Of a DNA stretch of 64,000 nt, positions 36,334-44,400 are shown in pieces. Position 1 is the first letter of the stretch; each line of letters opens with the position of its first letter. This DNA is from Leeuwenhoekiella blandensis MED217 (GTDB taxonomy: Bacteria; Bacteroidota; Bacteroidia; Flavobacteriales; Flavobacteriaceae): contig NZ_CH672395.1 in the NCBI RefSeq assembly GCF_000152985.1, positions 2,021,687 to 2,085,686 on the forward strand, written 5' to 3'. The notes beneath the pieces are model-generated. The model was not told where the DNA came from. It ran no database searches and was given only the letters and a program-made list of their open reading frames with translations. The position numbers and the translations under genes were made by a program.

Positions 36334-36921
36334 TTATGCTTTTTTCATGCGTACTTCTCGGTCCCGTCTTAATTGCGCACGTTGCTTTGATTGAAGCAGT
36401 AGTTTCGCTTTAGCAACCCAGTTGTCGTTAACGATACGATCGGGGAAGAAATGAATCAGATCCGTTACAATTTCAATATCCCGAGCATTGAATTTGCTTA
36501 TTTGGTCATAGGTGTAAATGCCAATGGTATTCAATTTCTCTTCAGTATAAGGTCCGATACCAATAATTTTCTGAAGATTATCTGCATCATCAGCGCTAGC
36601 GGCTCCTATTCTTGAAAAATCCAGGTCTGTTCGTAGCGCTTCGTCTTCCTCAGGCTTGGTGATTTCAGTTTTCCTTTCGGCTGCGACCTCATATTCATCT
36701 TCTAGGAAATCATCTTCCAGTTCAATGGCCTCATTTTCGGGTTTATCAGAATATTTTTGACGCAGTAAGTTTACTTTTTTAACATAGCGGCTTTTTTGAT
36801 AATAATAAGCAAAGAAGTAGCCGATCATAAAAGCACCAAACATCAATACAGCAACCTCTATATAAATAAGAGGCACCGAAAGGTTGTCGTTATTTGCTTG
36901 AATTATAGCTAGTAGCATCAT
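36334..36921 (-). CDS. Membrane-anchored helix-hairpin-helix protein
   Basis: A 195-residue protein with a single N-terminal helix (YIEVAVLMFGAFMIGYFFAY), an acidic linker, and a C-terminal domain (LQKIIGIGPYTEEKLNTIGI, YTYDQISKFNARDIEIV) of the predicted flap-endonuclease-like HHH type often found at the C-terminus of NuoE-like or membrane proteins in this phylum. It ends in a basic tail (QRAQLRRDREVRMKKA) that may bind nucleic acid or phosphate. It overlaps the upstream OmpA-like gene by one base, so the two are coupled. Confidence 0.82.
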   Translation of the reverse strand: MMLLAIIQANNDNLSVPLIYIEVAVLMFGAFMIGYFFAYYYQKSRYVKKVNLLRQKYSDKPENEAIELEDDFLEDEYEVAAERKTEITKPEEDEALRTDLDFSRIGAASADDADNLQKIIGIGPYTEEKLNTIGIYTYDQISKFNARDIEIVTDLIHFFPDRIVNDNWVAKAKLLLQSKQRAQLRRDREVRMKKA

Positions 36922-37640
36922 TACTTAAATATCAATTCATAGCGATTATTGAGCTCTATTTTATCCTCCATTTCTCGAGGATATAAGGGGTCTGCTTCTC
37001 CTTTAGAAGTTGCAATAACTTGATTTTCAGGTAAATTAAAGCTTTTAATTATAAACTGCCTAATTTTTTGAGCCTGTTCTAATGCTATTTTATAATTATC
37101 GCGATCATCGCCTATATGATCTGTATGGCCTATAATTTCAATTTGTGTCAGTGGGTTTATTTTTAGCTGTCGCTCCACTTGAGCTAAGAATTCCGCTGCT
37201 TTTTGATCGTGTACCAGACGTGCCAGTTTAAAAGAAGGTCTAAAGGTGAGGTCTGCTTCAGGTCGAGGTGTTTTAGATGCTTTAGATTTTTTATTGAGTT
37301 TAGCCAGGCGTAAACGCTCTTCATCTTCTTCAATGGCCCGCTGGTTACGTTCTAAGCGTTCTTGAATATTGTTTATTAAAGCATCATAATTTCCTGTTTC
37401 AGCAAAACTACTATCTTGGTAAATCCCTCTTTTTTTAGATGCATCTTCAGATTCTTTAAACAGGGTATCGGTTAATTCTAAAGTGTTTATCCTTTTGGTA
37501 GCATTTATATTGGATTCTACAGAAACAGAAGCTGCTTTAAATAAGCTTTTACGATTGGAAGCTCCGGTAGTGTTTAAAAAATATAGACCTACTACACACC
37601 AGCAGGTAAATACAGAAAACGCTATAAGAAAATTCTTCAT
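36921..37640 (-). CDS. Inner-membrane-anchored OmpA-like protein
   Basis: A 239-residue protein with an N-terminal anchor (FLIAFSVFTCWCVVGLYFL), a coiled-coil-like charged region (about 90-120) and a C-terminal OmpA-like peptidoglycan-associating domain (QIEIIGHTDHIGDDRDNYKI, NNRYELIFK). Asp and Arg positions expected to bind diaminopimelate are present. It likely tethers the envelope to peptidoglycan. It is coupled to the HHH protein gene and divergent from the his leader. Confidence 0.88.
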   Translation of the reverse strand: MKNFLIAFSVFTCWCVVGLYFLNTTGASNRKSLFKAASVSVESNINATKRINTLELTDTLFKESEDASKKRGIYQDSSFAETGNYDALINNIQERLERNQRAIEEDEERLRLAKLNKKSKASKTPRPEADLTFRPSFKLARLVHDQKAAEFLAQVERQLKINPLTQIEIIGHTDHIGDDRDNYKIALEQAQKIRQFIIKSFNLPENQVIATSKGEADPLYPREMEDKIELNNRYELIFK

Positions 37641-37754
37641 CGCTAATCAATTTGCTCAAAAATAAGGTATTGTAACAAAATGATCATCATGTTGTTAAAT
37701 CTATTCGATATAATGCACGCAAAAAGTATTTTTTTTATAAATTCGTGCCGCATT

Positions 37755-37811
37755 ATGAGAAGAACAGTATTACATCATCATCATTTTTATTCACGCACTC
37801 AAGCGAGGTAA
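37755..37811 (+). CDS. his operon leader peptide (four consecutive His codons)
   Basis: A short ORF of 18 codons reading MRRTVLHHHHFYSRTQAR. Four CAT codons stand in a row at 37773-37784. It lies 103 bases before hisG and immediately upstream of a terminator hairpin. A run of the regulated amino acid in a short upstream ORF is the hallmark of ribosome-mediated attenuation. With scarce charged tRNA-His the ribosome stalls on these codons, leaving the downstream antiterminator arm free. Confidence 0.85.
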   Translation: MRRTVLHHHHFYSRTQAR

Positions 37812-37860
37812 AGATGTTGTATATGTAATTTATATATAAAATAACAATAACCCGTTTGAG
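37798..37860 (+). promoter_or_regulatory. Predicted antiterminator of the his attenuator
   Basis: CTCAAGCG (37798-37805, inside the end of the leader ORF) can pair with CGTTTGAG (37853-37860, the 5' arm of the terminator) over 8 bp including one G-T pair. This pairing and the terminator are mutually exclusive. A ribosome at the leader stop (37809) would cover the first arm and so favour termination; a ribosome stalled at the His codons would not. Confidence 0.7.
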
Positions 37861-37875
37861 CCGTTCAAACGGGTT
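37849..37875 (+). terminator. his operon attenuator terminator
   Basis: AACCCGTTTGA (37849-37859) pairs with TCAAACGGGTT (37865-37875) as a perfect 11-bp stem with a 5-base loop, followed by TT and CTGTTT. The hairpin sits between the His-rich leader ORF and hisG. Confidence 0.82.
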
Positions 37876-37914
37876 TTCTGTTTAGAATGGCTTAAGCCAA
37901 ACAAACCAATCACA

Positions 37915-38775
37915 ATGACTAAAAAAATTAGAATCGCCATTCAGAAGTCAGGAAGACTCAATGAAGATTCACTACAAATCCTAAAAGATTGCGGCGTGTC
38001 AATAGACAATGGTCGTGATCAGCTTAAGGCTAATGCTGCCAATTTTCCTCTGGAAGTATTCTATCTGCGTAATGGTGATATTCCTCAATATTTGAGAGAC
38101 GGTGTTGTAGATATTGCTATCATAGGCGAGAACGTACTTATTGAAAAAGGCGACGATATTGCAATTGCACAAAAACTTGGGTTCTCAAAATGCCGCGTTT
38201 CTCTTGCCGTGCCTAAAAGCACAAAATATGATTCGGTCAAAGATTTTGAAGGAAAAAAAATCGCTACTTCTTATCCCAATACGGTTATGAACTATTTAAA
38301 CCAATTTGGTATCAAAGCCGATTTACATATCATTAATGGTTCTGTTGAAATTGCACCTAACATTGGTCTTGCAGATGGTATTTGCGATATTGTTTCTAGC
38401 GGAAGTACGTTGTTTAAAAACAACCTGAAAGAGGTTGAAGTGATGCTAAAATCTGAAGCAGTACTTGCTGTTTCACCTAAAATTGATACTGAACGTCAAG
38501 TAATTTTAGACAAACTTTTATTTAGAATACGGGCCGTTTTAAAAGGAAGGGATTACAAATATGTGTTGCTTAACGCACCTAATGATCGCTTGGAAGAAAT
38601 TATAGGTTTACTACCGGGAATGAAAAGTCCAACGGTGCTCCCTTTGGCTGAAGAAGGCTGGAGCAGTGTGCATTCTGTGATTGATAAACATGAATTTTGG
38701 GAGGTTATCGATAAACTAAAAGACTCTGGAGCACAGGGCATTTTAGTAAGTGATATTGAAAAAATGGTGTTGTAA
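37915..38775 (+). CDS. hisG: ATP phosphoribosyltransferase (long form)
   Basis: A 286-residue enzyme performing the first step of histidine synthesis. The long-form length includes a C-terminal regulatory domain (KYVLLNAPNDRLEEIIGLLP, SPTVLPLAEEGWSSVHSVID) that is the allosteric histidine site. N-terminal motifs: IRIAIQKSGRLNEDSLQIL, GVVDIAIIGENVL, and GICDIVSSGSTLFKNNL for PRPP binding. HisZ is not needed for this form. First structural gene after the attenuator. Confidence 0.97.
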   Translation: MTKKIRIAIQKSGRLNEDSLQILKDCGVSIDNGRDQLKANAANFPLEVFYLRNGDIPQYLRDGVVDIAIIGENVLIEKGDDIAIAQKLGFSKCRVSLAVPKSTKYDSVKDFEGKKIATSYPNTVMNYLNQFGIKADLHIINGSVEIAPNIGLADGICDIVSSGSTLFKNNLKEVEVMLKSEAVLAVSPKIDTERQVILDKLLFRIRAVLKGRDYKYVLLNAPNDRLEEIIGLLPGMKSPTVLPLAEEGWSSVHSVIDKHEFWEVIDKLKDSGAQGILVSDIEKMVL

Positions 38776-38801
38776 TTTCATTTTGATAAAACTTAGTTTT
38801 T

Positions 38802-40088
38802 ATGAATAAAGTTGAAAATCCTGATCGCTCCACTTGGGAAGGTTTATTAAAACGTCCTACACAAACCTATGAGCAAATCGAGGGCACCGTTCTAGAAATT
38901 TTTGATGCAATTAAAGCGGAAGGAGATATTGCGGTTAAACGCTATACTGAGAAGTTTGACGGTAGCGCACAAGACGAACTTCAGGTTTCACCACAAGAGC
39001 TTGAAGAGGCTGGCGCAGTATTAAATTCAGAATTAAAAGAAGCTATTGCACTCGCTAAAAAGAATATTGAAGCTTTTCACGAGGCTCAAAAAACAGCTCG
39101 TGTTGAAGTGATTACCGCACCGGGTGTACGTTGCTGGCAAGAAAAAAGACCCATTCAAAAAGTTGGTTTATACATTCCAGGGGGTACAGCTCCTTTGTTT
39201 TCTACTATTTTAATGTTGGCGATTCCTGCGAAAATTGCAGGTTGTAAAGAAGTGGTTTTATGTACGCCTCCTGACAAAGAAGGAAAGATCAATCCGGCAA
39301 TTTTGTTTACCGCAAACCTATGCGGAATTGATAAAATATATAAAGTTGGAGGGATTCAGGCCATTGGCGCGATGACTTTTGGTACGCAAAGTATTTCTAA
39401 AGTATACAAGATTTTTGGTCCGGGCAATCAATTTGTTACGGTTGCAAAACAAATGGCAACCAAGTTTAACGTGAGCATAGATATGCCTGCCGGACCTTCA
39501 GAATTGCTCGTGGTTGCAGACGATACAGCAAATCCGGCTTTTGTTGCTTCAGATTTATTGAGTCAGGCAGAGCACGGTGTTGACAGTCAGGTGATTTTGG
39601 TTTCGACCTCCAAAAAGCTTATCGCTGCTACAGAACAAGAACTTCAAGAGCAGCTCGAGCGCCTTCCGCGTAAAGCGATCGCAGAAAAGGCAATTGCCAA
39701 CAGCAAACTTATTTACCTTGAAACAAAGGAAGAAGCGCTTGATCTTATTGACGCTTACGGTCCAGAACACTTTATCGTATCTACAGCAGACAACGCGTAT
39801 TACGTTAACAACATTTCAAATGCAGGATCTGTATTTATAGGTAATTTTACCCCAGAAAGTGCCGGCGATTATGCTTCTGGAACCAATCATACCTTACCCA
39901 CAAACGGATATGCTAAACAATACAGCGGGGTAAACTTAGATAGTTTTATGAAGAGTATGACCTTTCAGGAAATTTCTGAGCAAGGGATGCAGCATATTGG
40001 TAAAGCCATCGAACTTATGGCAGAAGCCGAAGGTTTACATGCACACAAAAATGCAGTGAGTTTACGCCTACAATCATTAGATAATTAA
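38802..40088 (+). CDS. hisD: Histidinol dehydrogenase
   Basis: A 428-residue zinc- and NAD-dependent enzyme for the last two steps of histidine synthesis. Signatures: VGLYIPGGTAPLFSTILMLA, IYKVGGIQAIGAMTFGT, IDMPAGPSELLVVADDTA, LLSQAEHGVDSQVI and the C-terminal GLHAHKNAVSLR. Normal family length. It follows hisG by 26 bases. Confidence 0.98.
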   Translation: MNKVENPDRSTWEGLLKRPTQTYEQIEGTVLEIFDAIKAEGDIAVKRYTEKFDGSAQDELQVSPQELEEAGAVLNSELKEAIALAKKNIEAFHEAQKTARVEVITAPGVRCWQEKRPIQKVGLYIPGGTAPLFSTILMLAIPAKIAGCKEVVLCTPPDKEGKINPAILFTANLCGIDKIYKVGGIQAIGAMTFGTQSISKVYKIFGPGNQFVTVAKQMATKFNVSIDMPAGPSELLVVADDTANPAFVASDLLSQAEHGVDSQVILVSTSKKLIAATEQELQEQLERLPRKAIAEKAIANSKLIYLETKEEALDLIDAYGPEHFIVSTADNAYYVNNISNAGSVFIGNFTPESAGDYASGTNHTLPTNGYAKQYSGVNLDSFMKSMTFQEISEQGMQHIGKAIELMAEAEGLHAHKNAVSLRLQSLDN

Positions 40089-40091
40089 GCC

Positions 40092-41144
40092 ATGAGTACC
40101 CTAAACTTTCACTTAGAAAAATTAGTGCGTGACAATGTAGCACGTCTAAAACCTTATTCTTCGGCTCGGGATGAGTTTAAAGATTTTCACGAGGATATGG
40201 TGTTTCTTGATGCTAATGAAAATCCGTACAATAACGGCGTTAACCGCTATCCAGATCCGCAGCAAGTGACGCTGAAGCAACATTTGTCTTCGTTAAAACG
40301 TGTGCCGGTTGATCAAATTCTTTTGGGGAACGGAAGTGATGAAGTTCTTGATTTGTTATTTAGAGCATTTTGCGAACCTAAAACAGACAATATCATTACA
40401 CTGCCACCAACTTACGGAATGTACGGCGTACTGGCAGATACAAACGCGATCGCCAACCGCGAAGTCTTGCTATCTGATGATTTTCAGCCGCAAGTACATC
40501 AAATTTTAGAACAGGTTGATCATCAGACGAAGATGCTCTTTTTGTGTTCGCCTAACAACCCTACAGCCAACAGCTTTGAGGGGGAACGCATTATTCAATT
40601 GCTTGAAAATTTTAGAGGTTTAGTCGTTGTTGATGAAGCTTACATTGATTTTTCAACAGAAGAAAGCTGGGCATCAAAGCTTCAGGAGTACCCCAACCTT
40701 GTGGTGACTCAAACTTTATCTAAAGCGTATGGTTTGGCAGGAATACGTTTAGGTATTTGTTATGCTTCCGCAGAAATAATAGCGATCTTAAACAAGATCA
40801 AACCACCGTATAACGTAAATGAACTAACACAAAAACGCGCTTTAGAACGTGTTCTTGACAACACTTCAGTTCAGAACGAAATCACCGCTATTTTAAAAGA
40901 AAGAGACGCTTTATCTAAAGTATTACTTGAAGTATATTTTGTAGAAAAAGTGTATCCTTCCGAAGCTAATTTTATCTTGGCAAAAGTAGATGATGCAAAC
41001 AAGCGTTATGAGCAATTGATCAAAAGAGGAATTGTTGTTCGTAATAGAAGTACCCAAGCCCTGTGTGAAAACACCCTGCGGTTTACAGTGGGCACTTCTG
41101 AAGAAAATCAAAAACTAATCTCAGCTCTTAAAGAACTGGTTTAA
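40092..41144 (+). CDS. hisC: Histidinol-phosphate aminotransferase
   Basis: A 350-residue PLP enzyme (class II, fold type I). FLDANENPYNNGVNRYPDPQ is the N-terminal motif. The Lys forming the PLP Schiff base is in VVTQTLSKAYGLAGIRLGI, and VVDEAYIDFS is the cofactor Asp block. The substrate-binding Arg is in NTLRFTVGTSEEN. It starts 3 bases after hisD. Confidence 0.97.
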   Translation: MSTLNFHLEKLVRDNVARLKPYSSARDEFKDFHEDMVFLDANENPYNNGVNRYPDPQQVTLKQHLSSLKRVPVDQILLGNGSDEVLDLLFRAFCEPKTDNIITLPPTYGMYGVLADTNAIANREVLLSDDFQPQVHQILEQVDHQTKMLFLCSPNNPTANSFEGERIIQLLENFRGLVVVDEAYIDFSTEESWASKLQEYPNLVVTQTLSKAYGLAGIRLGICYASAEIIAILNKIKPPYNVNELTQKRALERVLDNTSVQNEITAILKERDALSKVLLEVYFVEKVYPSEANFILAKVDDANKRYEQLIKRGIVVRNRSTQALCENTLRFTVGTSEENQKLISALKELV

Positions 41145-41153
41145 CCAAAATAC

Positions 41154-42311
41154 ATGACTACCGAAACTACCACCAAAAAACAAAAAGTGTTGTTCATCGA
41201 TCGTGATGGAACGATAATTCAAGAGCCACCGGGGTATCAGGTTGATGCTTTTGAAAAGGTGACTTTTTACCCAAAAGCATTTACCTACTTGAGTAAAATT
41301 GCTCAGGAACTCGATTATAAATTAGTGATGATCACCAATCAAGATGGTTTGGGAACTGATATTTTTCCCGAAGATACCTTCTGGCCGGTGCACAATTTCA
41401 TTTTAAAATCTTTTGAAAATGAAGGCGTTGTTTTTGACGATGTCTTTATAGATAAAACCTTCCCTGAAGATAACGCAGATACGCGCAAACCGGGCACAGG
41501 AATGTTAACGAAGTTTTTTTCTGAAAGCTATGATTTGGAAAACAGTTTTGTTTTAGGAGACCGCATTACAGATATTGAACTTGCTAAAAACCTTGGAGCA
41601 CAAGGTATTTTTATCAGCGATCATACCGATCTTGGAGCTGATGAAATTACTACAGAACGTGAGGAACTTGAAAAGTTCATTGCGCTTGAGACTACAGACT
41701 GGCAAAAGATTTACGAATTCTTAAAGCTGAAAGAACGCACGGCTTTCATCTCTAGAAAGACCAACGAAACCGATATTGAGATCGAATTGAATCTGGATGG
41801 TACTGGGAAGAGCGATATTAAGACCGGTTTAGCCTTTTTTGATCATATGCTCGATCAATTGGCGCGTCACGGTGCGATGGACCTTAAAATTCACGTTGAT
41901 GGTGATCTGGAAGTTGATGAGCATCACACGATTGAAGATACAGCGATTGCTCTTGGAGAGGTGTTTTCTAAAGCGTTAAGTAACAAACTAGGTATAGAAC
42001 GTTATGGTTTCTGTTTACCAATGGATGATTGCCTGGCGCAGGTTGCCATCGATTTTGGTGGACGTAATTGGTTAGTTTGGGAAGCCGACTTTAAACGCGA
42101 GAAAATAGGAGAGATGCCTACTGAAATGTTTTATCATTTCTTCAAATCTTTTACAGATGGTGCTCGTGCAAATCTCAATATAAAGGCAGAAGGAACAAAC
42201 GAGCATCATAAGATCGAAGCTATTTTCAAAGCTTTTGCAAAAGCGATTAAAGTGGCTGTAAAACGCGATCCTGATAAAATGGTTTTGCCGAGTACAAAAG
42301 GAATGTTGTAA
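41154..42311 (+). CDS. hisB: Bifunctional histidinol-phosphatase / imidazoleglycerol-phosphate dehydratase
   Basis: A 385-residue fusion. The N-terminal HAD phosphatase ([28 protein letters not shown]) hydrolyses histidinol phosphate. The C-terminal IGPD domain ([46 protein letters not shown]) dehydrates imidazoleglycerol phosphate, with the metal-binding His clusters intact. The fusion is also known from enterobacteria. hisH follows after 4 bases. Confidence 0.98.
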   Translation: MTTETTTKKQKVLFIDRDGTIIQEPPGYQVDAFEKVTFYPKAFTYLSKIAQELDYKLVMITNQDGLGTDIFPEDTFWPVHNFILKSFENEGVVFDDVFIDKTFPEDNADTRKPGTGMLTKFFSESYDLENSFVLGDRITDIELAKNLGAQGIFISDHTDLGADEITTEREELEKFIALETTDWQKIYEFLKLKERTAFISRKTNETDIEIELNLDGTGKSDIKTGLAFFDHMLDQLARHGAMDLKIHVDGDLEVDEHHTIEDTAIALGEVFSKALSNKLGIERYGFCLPMDDCLAQVAIDFGGRNWLVWEADFKREKIGEMPTEMFYHFFKSFTDGARANLNIKAEGTNEHHKIEAIFKAFAKAIKVAVKRDPDKMVLPSTKGML

Positions 42312-42315
42312 GCTT

Positions 42316-42897
42316 ATGAAATTAGTAATAATCAACTACGGAGCAGGAAATATTCAAAGTATCAAATTTGCTTTTGAACGTTTAGGAGTTCACGCGATAT
42401 TGTCTGATGATGCAGATGTAATCAAAGCAGCTGATAAAGTGATTTTTCCGGGTGTTGGAGAGGCGAGTAGTGCAATGGCAAAGCTGAAAGCCACCGGGTT
42501 GGATAAAGTCATTCCAACATTGAAGCAACCCGTTTTAGGGATCTGTTTGGGAATGCAATTGATGTGTAATCACTCAACTGAAGGAGACACCACCGGTTTA
42601 GGAATTTTTGATGTTGATGTAGTTAAATTTTCAAATAAAGTCAAAGTTCCACAAATCGGTTGGAACGAAATCGAAAGTTTAAAAACTCCCTTGTTTAAAG
42701 ACATTCCAGAGCATAGTTTTATGTATTTAGTGCACAGTTTCTACGCTCCAAAATGTGATGCAATGATCGCTTCTACAAATTATGAAGTAGATTATGCATC
42801 AGCTTTACAAAAGGATAACTTTTACGGTGTACAATTTCACCCAGAGAAAAGTGGTAAAGTTGGACAGGAAATTTTAAAAAATTTCTGTCAACTTTAG
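42316..42897 (+). CDS. hisH: Imidazole glycerol phosphate synthase, glutaminase subunit
   Basis: A 193-residue class I glutamine amidotransferase, supplying ammonia to HisF. The catalytic Cys is in LGICLGMQLMC and the His/Glu pair in YGVQFHPEKSGKVG. Normal length. After its stop the operon is interrupted by a REP-like hairpin and a GIY-YIG segment before hisA. Confidence 0.98.
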   Translation: MKLVIINYGAGNIQSIKFAFERLGVHAILSDDADVIKAADKVIFPGVGEASSAMAKLKATGLDKVIPTLKQPVLGICLGMQLMCNHSTEGDTTGLGIFDVDVVKFSNKVKVPQIGWNEIESLKTPLFKDIPEHSFMYLVHSFYAPKCDAMIASTNYEVDYASALQKDNFYGVQFHPEKSGKVGQEILKNFCQL

Positions 42898-42901
42898 CAC
42901 T

Positions 42902-42922
42902 TTTCTGAACTAGTTTCAGAAA
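42902..42922 (+). repeat. REP-like hairpin, left copy
   Basis: TTTCTGAA and TTCAGAAA form an 8-bp stem around CTAGT. The core CTGAACTAGTTTCAG differs at one base from the reverse complement of the right copy's core. Confidence 0.65.
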
Positions 42923-42930
42923 CTGCCACT

Positions 42931-44031
42931 ATGGAGTTCTTTTGTTACATATTATCTAATAAAAACCGTACGGTGCTTTATGTTGGGAAAACCAGAGACT
43001 TGCGCACACGATTACAACAACATAAGAAAGGTGTTGGAGCGGTTTTTACAAAAAAATATAATTGTTACGAGCTTTTATATTTTGAAACGTTTAAAACTGG
43101 CAGTGAAGCCTGGCAAAGGGAGCAGCAATTAAAGAGGTGGCATAAGGAATGGAAGTGGAATTTGATTAAAGATAAAAATCCAGACCTGAAAGAAATTAAA
43201 ATTGAAACTATAAAATTGGAAATAGATGCTAACAATATGAGATACAATGGATCGAAAGACCCTGAAACAAGTTCAGGGTTAAGAATAATCCCGGCAATAG
43301 ACATAATAGAAGGTAAGTGTGTGCGCCTTTCCAAAGGTGATTACAACACTAAAAAGATATATAATGAGAATCCGTTGGAGGTTGCGAAGGAGTTTGAAGC
43401 CCACGGAATTCAATATTTACATTTGGTTGATCTGGATGGGGCTAAAAGCAAACATATTGTCAATCATAAAGTCTTGGAGCAAATCGCTTCCCAGACCAGT
43501 CTAAAAATTGATTTTGGAGGCGGACTTAAAACTGACGATGATTTGCGTATTGCTTTTGAAAGTGGTGCCAATCAAATTACAGGCGGAAGCATCGCAGTTA
43601 AAGATCCTGAAACTTTTAAAAGTTGGTTGACAAAATTTGGCGCTAATAAAATCATTTTGGGCGCAGATGCTAAAGATGAAAAAGTCGCGGTGAGCGGCTG
43701 GCTTGAAGAGTCTAAAGAAGAATTGATCCCATTTATTCAAAGCTATCAAAAGGAAGGAGTTTCTTATGTGATTTGTACCGACATCAGTAAAGACGGGATG
43801 TTAGAAGGCCCTTCTTTTGATTTATATAGAAAAATTCTTGAAGATTGTCACCCTGAGCTTGTCGAAGGGGAAGTTGGCAATCTAAAACTCATCGCTTCTG
43901 GAGGAATTTCAACGTTTGACGAACTGCCCAAATTAGCTGAATTAGGTTGTGAAGGGACGATCATAGGTAAAGCGATTTATGAAGGTAGGATTTCAATGAA
44001 GCAGTTGGAGGGATTTATATTAAATAATTGA
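42931..44031 (+). CDS. hisA: GIY-YIG endonuclease domain fused in frame to HisA isomerase
   Basis: A 366-residue frame. Residues 1-95 are a YhbQ-like GIY-YIG domain ([19 protein letters not shown], catalytic Arg in LRTRLQQH, Glu in [15 protein letters not shown]). Residues 96-117 are a linker crossing a REP-like hairpin (KDPETSSG). Residues 118-366 are HisA ([58 protein letters not shown]), with both catalytic Asp regions intact. HisA isomerises ProFAR to PRFAR. A second extra segment, [10 protein letters not shown], sits in HisA at about residues 306-315 and is also repeat-derived. HisA could be made as part of the fusion or from an internal ATG at 43237 ([20 protein letters not shown]). Which is used cannot be decided here. 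Confidence 0.88.
   Translation: MEFFCYILSNKNRTVLYVGKTRDLRTRLQQHKKGVGAVFTKKYNCYELLYFETFKTGSEAWQREQQLKRWHKEWKWNLIKDKNPDLKEIKIETIKLEIDANNMRYNGSKDPETSSGLRIIPAIDIIEGKCVRLSKGDYNTKKIYNENPLEVAKEFEAHGIQYLHLVDLDGAKSKHIVNHKVLEQIASQTSLKIDFGGGLKTDDDLRIAFESGANQITGGSIAVKDPETFKSWLTKFGANKIILGADAKDEKVAVSGWLEESKEELIPFIQSYQKEGVSYVICTDISKDGMLEGPSFDLYRKILEDCHPELVEGEVGNLKLIASGGISTFDELPKLAELGCEGTIIGKAIYEGRISMKQLEGFILNN
43259..43279 (-). repeat. REP-like hairpin, right copy, within the fusion linker
   Basis: ACCCTGAA and TTCAGGGT form an 8-bp stem around ACAAG. It is translated as part of the linker before HisA and is inverted relative to the copy at 42902. Confidence 0.7.
43846..43872 (+). repeat. REP-like sequence inside the HisA coding region
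   Basis: The sequence CACCCTGAGCTTGTCGAAGG, encoding HPELVEG, belongs to a widespread REP-like class often translated as HPELVEG or HPELVSG. It shares the CCCTGA..CTTGT core with the right flank hairpin's reverse complement. It adds about ten residues between helix ILED and strand NLKLIASGG of HisA. Confidence 0.65.
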
Positions 44032-44303
44032 AAAAACGAATTAGCATATTAGGTATTTATGTTTCAATATATTATTTAGTTATAATTCTCTTTTCCCTAT
44101 GGTTTAGTTTCTTTAGTGATGATCCCTGGGGGTTTGGAATCTTTGGAATTTTGGGATTATTAGTTTTAGGTTTGCCGCTTTTGCTAATTGAATCCCTATT
44201 AATGCTTATTGATAATCTAATTCTGAAGAATGCTATAGGTTTAATCATAAGTTTGATTTTTTCCTATTTCATTTTTATAGAAATGGAGCTTTTGAAATTT
44301 TAA
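44028..44303 (+). CDS. Small membrane protein within the his operon
   Basis: A 91-residue, very hydrophobic protein with about three helices ([56 protein letters not shown]). The start is TTG overlapping the hisA stop (TTGA). It is not a known histidine biosynthesis protein. Either it is a genuine accessory gene translated by coupling, or a chance hydrophobic frame in an expanded spacer between hisA and hisF. Confidence 0.5.
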   Translation: MKKRISILGIYVSIYYLVIILFSLWFSFFSDDPWGFGIFGILGLLVLGLPLLLIESLLMLIDNLILKNAIGLIISLIFSYFIFIEMELLKF

Positions 44304-44400
44304 TTAATAAACTAGTATTCAGTTTACTGAAGAATTGAAATAACAATAGAACTTATAATAAGTTTTCCGTCTTCACGGAAAAGTAAAAAAAATAAAAAAC

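Larger units (their letters stand above)
42898..43284 (+). mobile_element. Candidate GIY-YIG/REP-like cassette inserted between hisH and hisA
   Basis: A small GIY-YIG nuclease coding segment is bracketed by two similar hairpins (42902-42922 and 43259-43279), each with an 8-bp stem and a 5-base loop. Read on the same strand the left loop is CTAGT; the reverse complement of the right loop is CTTGT, so the two copies are in inverted orientation. His operons normally run hisH-hisA with little spacing, so this extra segment is inferred to be an insertion. Exact ends and any target duplication cannot be fixed by eye. Confidence 0.5.

Noticed and set aside
37709-37714. TATAAT as the his operon -10 element
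   Set aside because: No partner element at a sensible distance (TTGTTA is 11 bases upstream) and the Bacteroidota -7 box differs. The his promoter remains unplaced.
44363-44382. Hairpin TTTTCCGT-CTTC-ACGGAAAA before hisF as a terminator
   Set aside because: It is followed by an A-rich rather than T-rich tract on the + strand, and hisF must be transcribed through it. It may only be a structured spacer.
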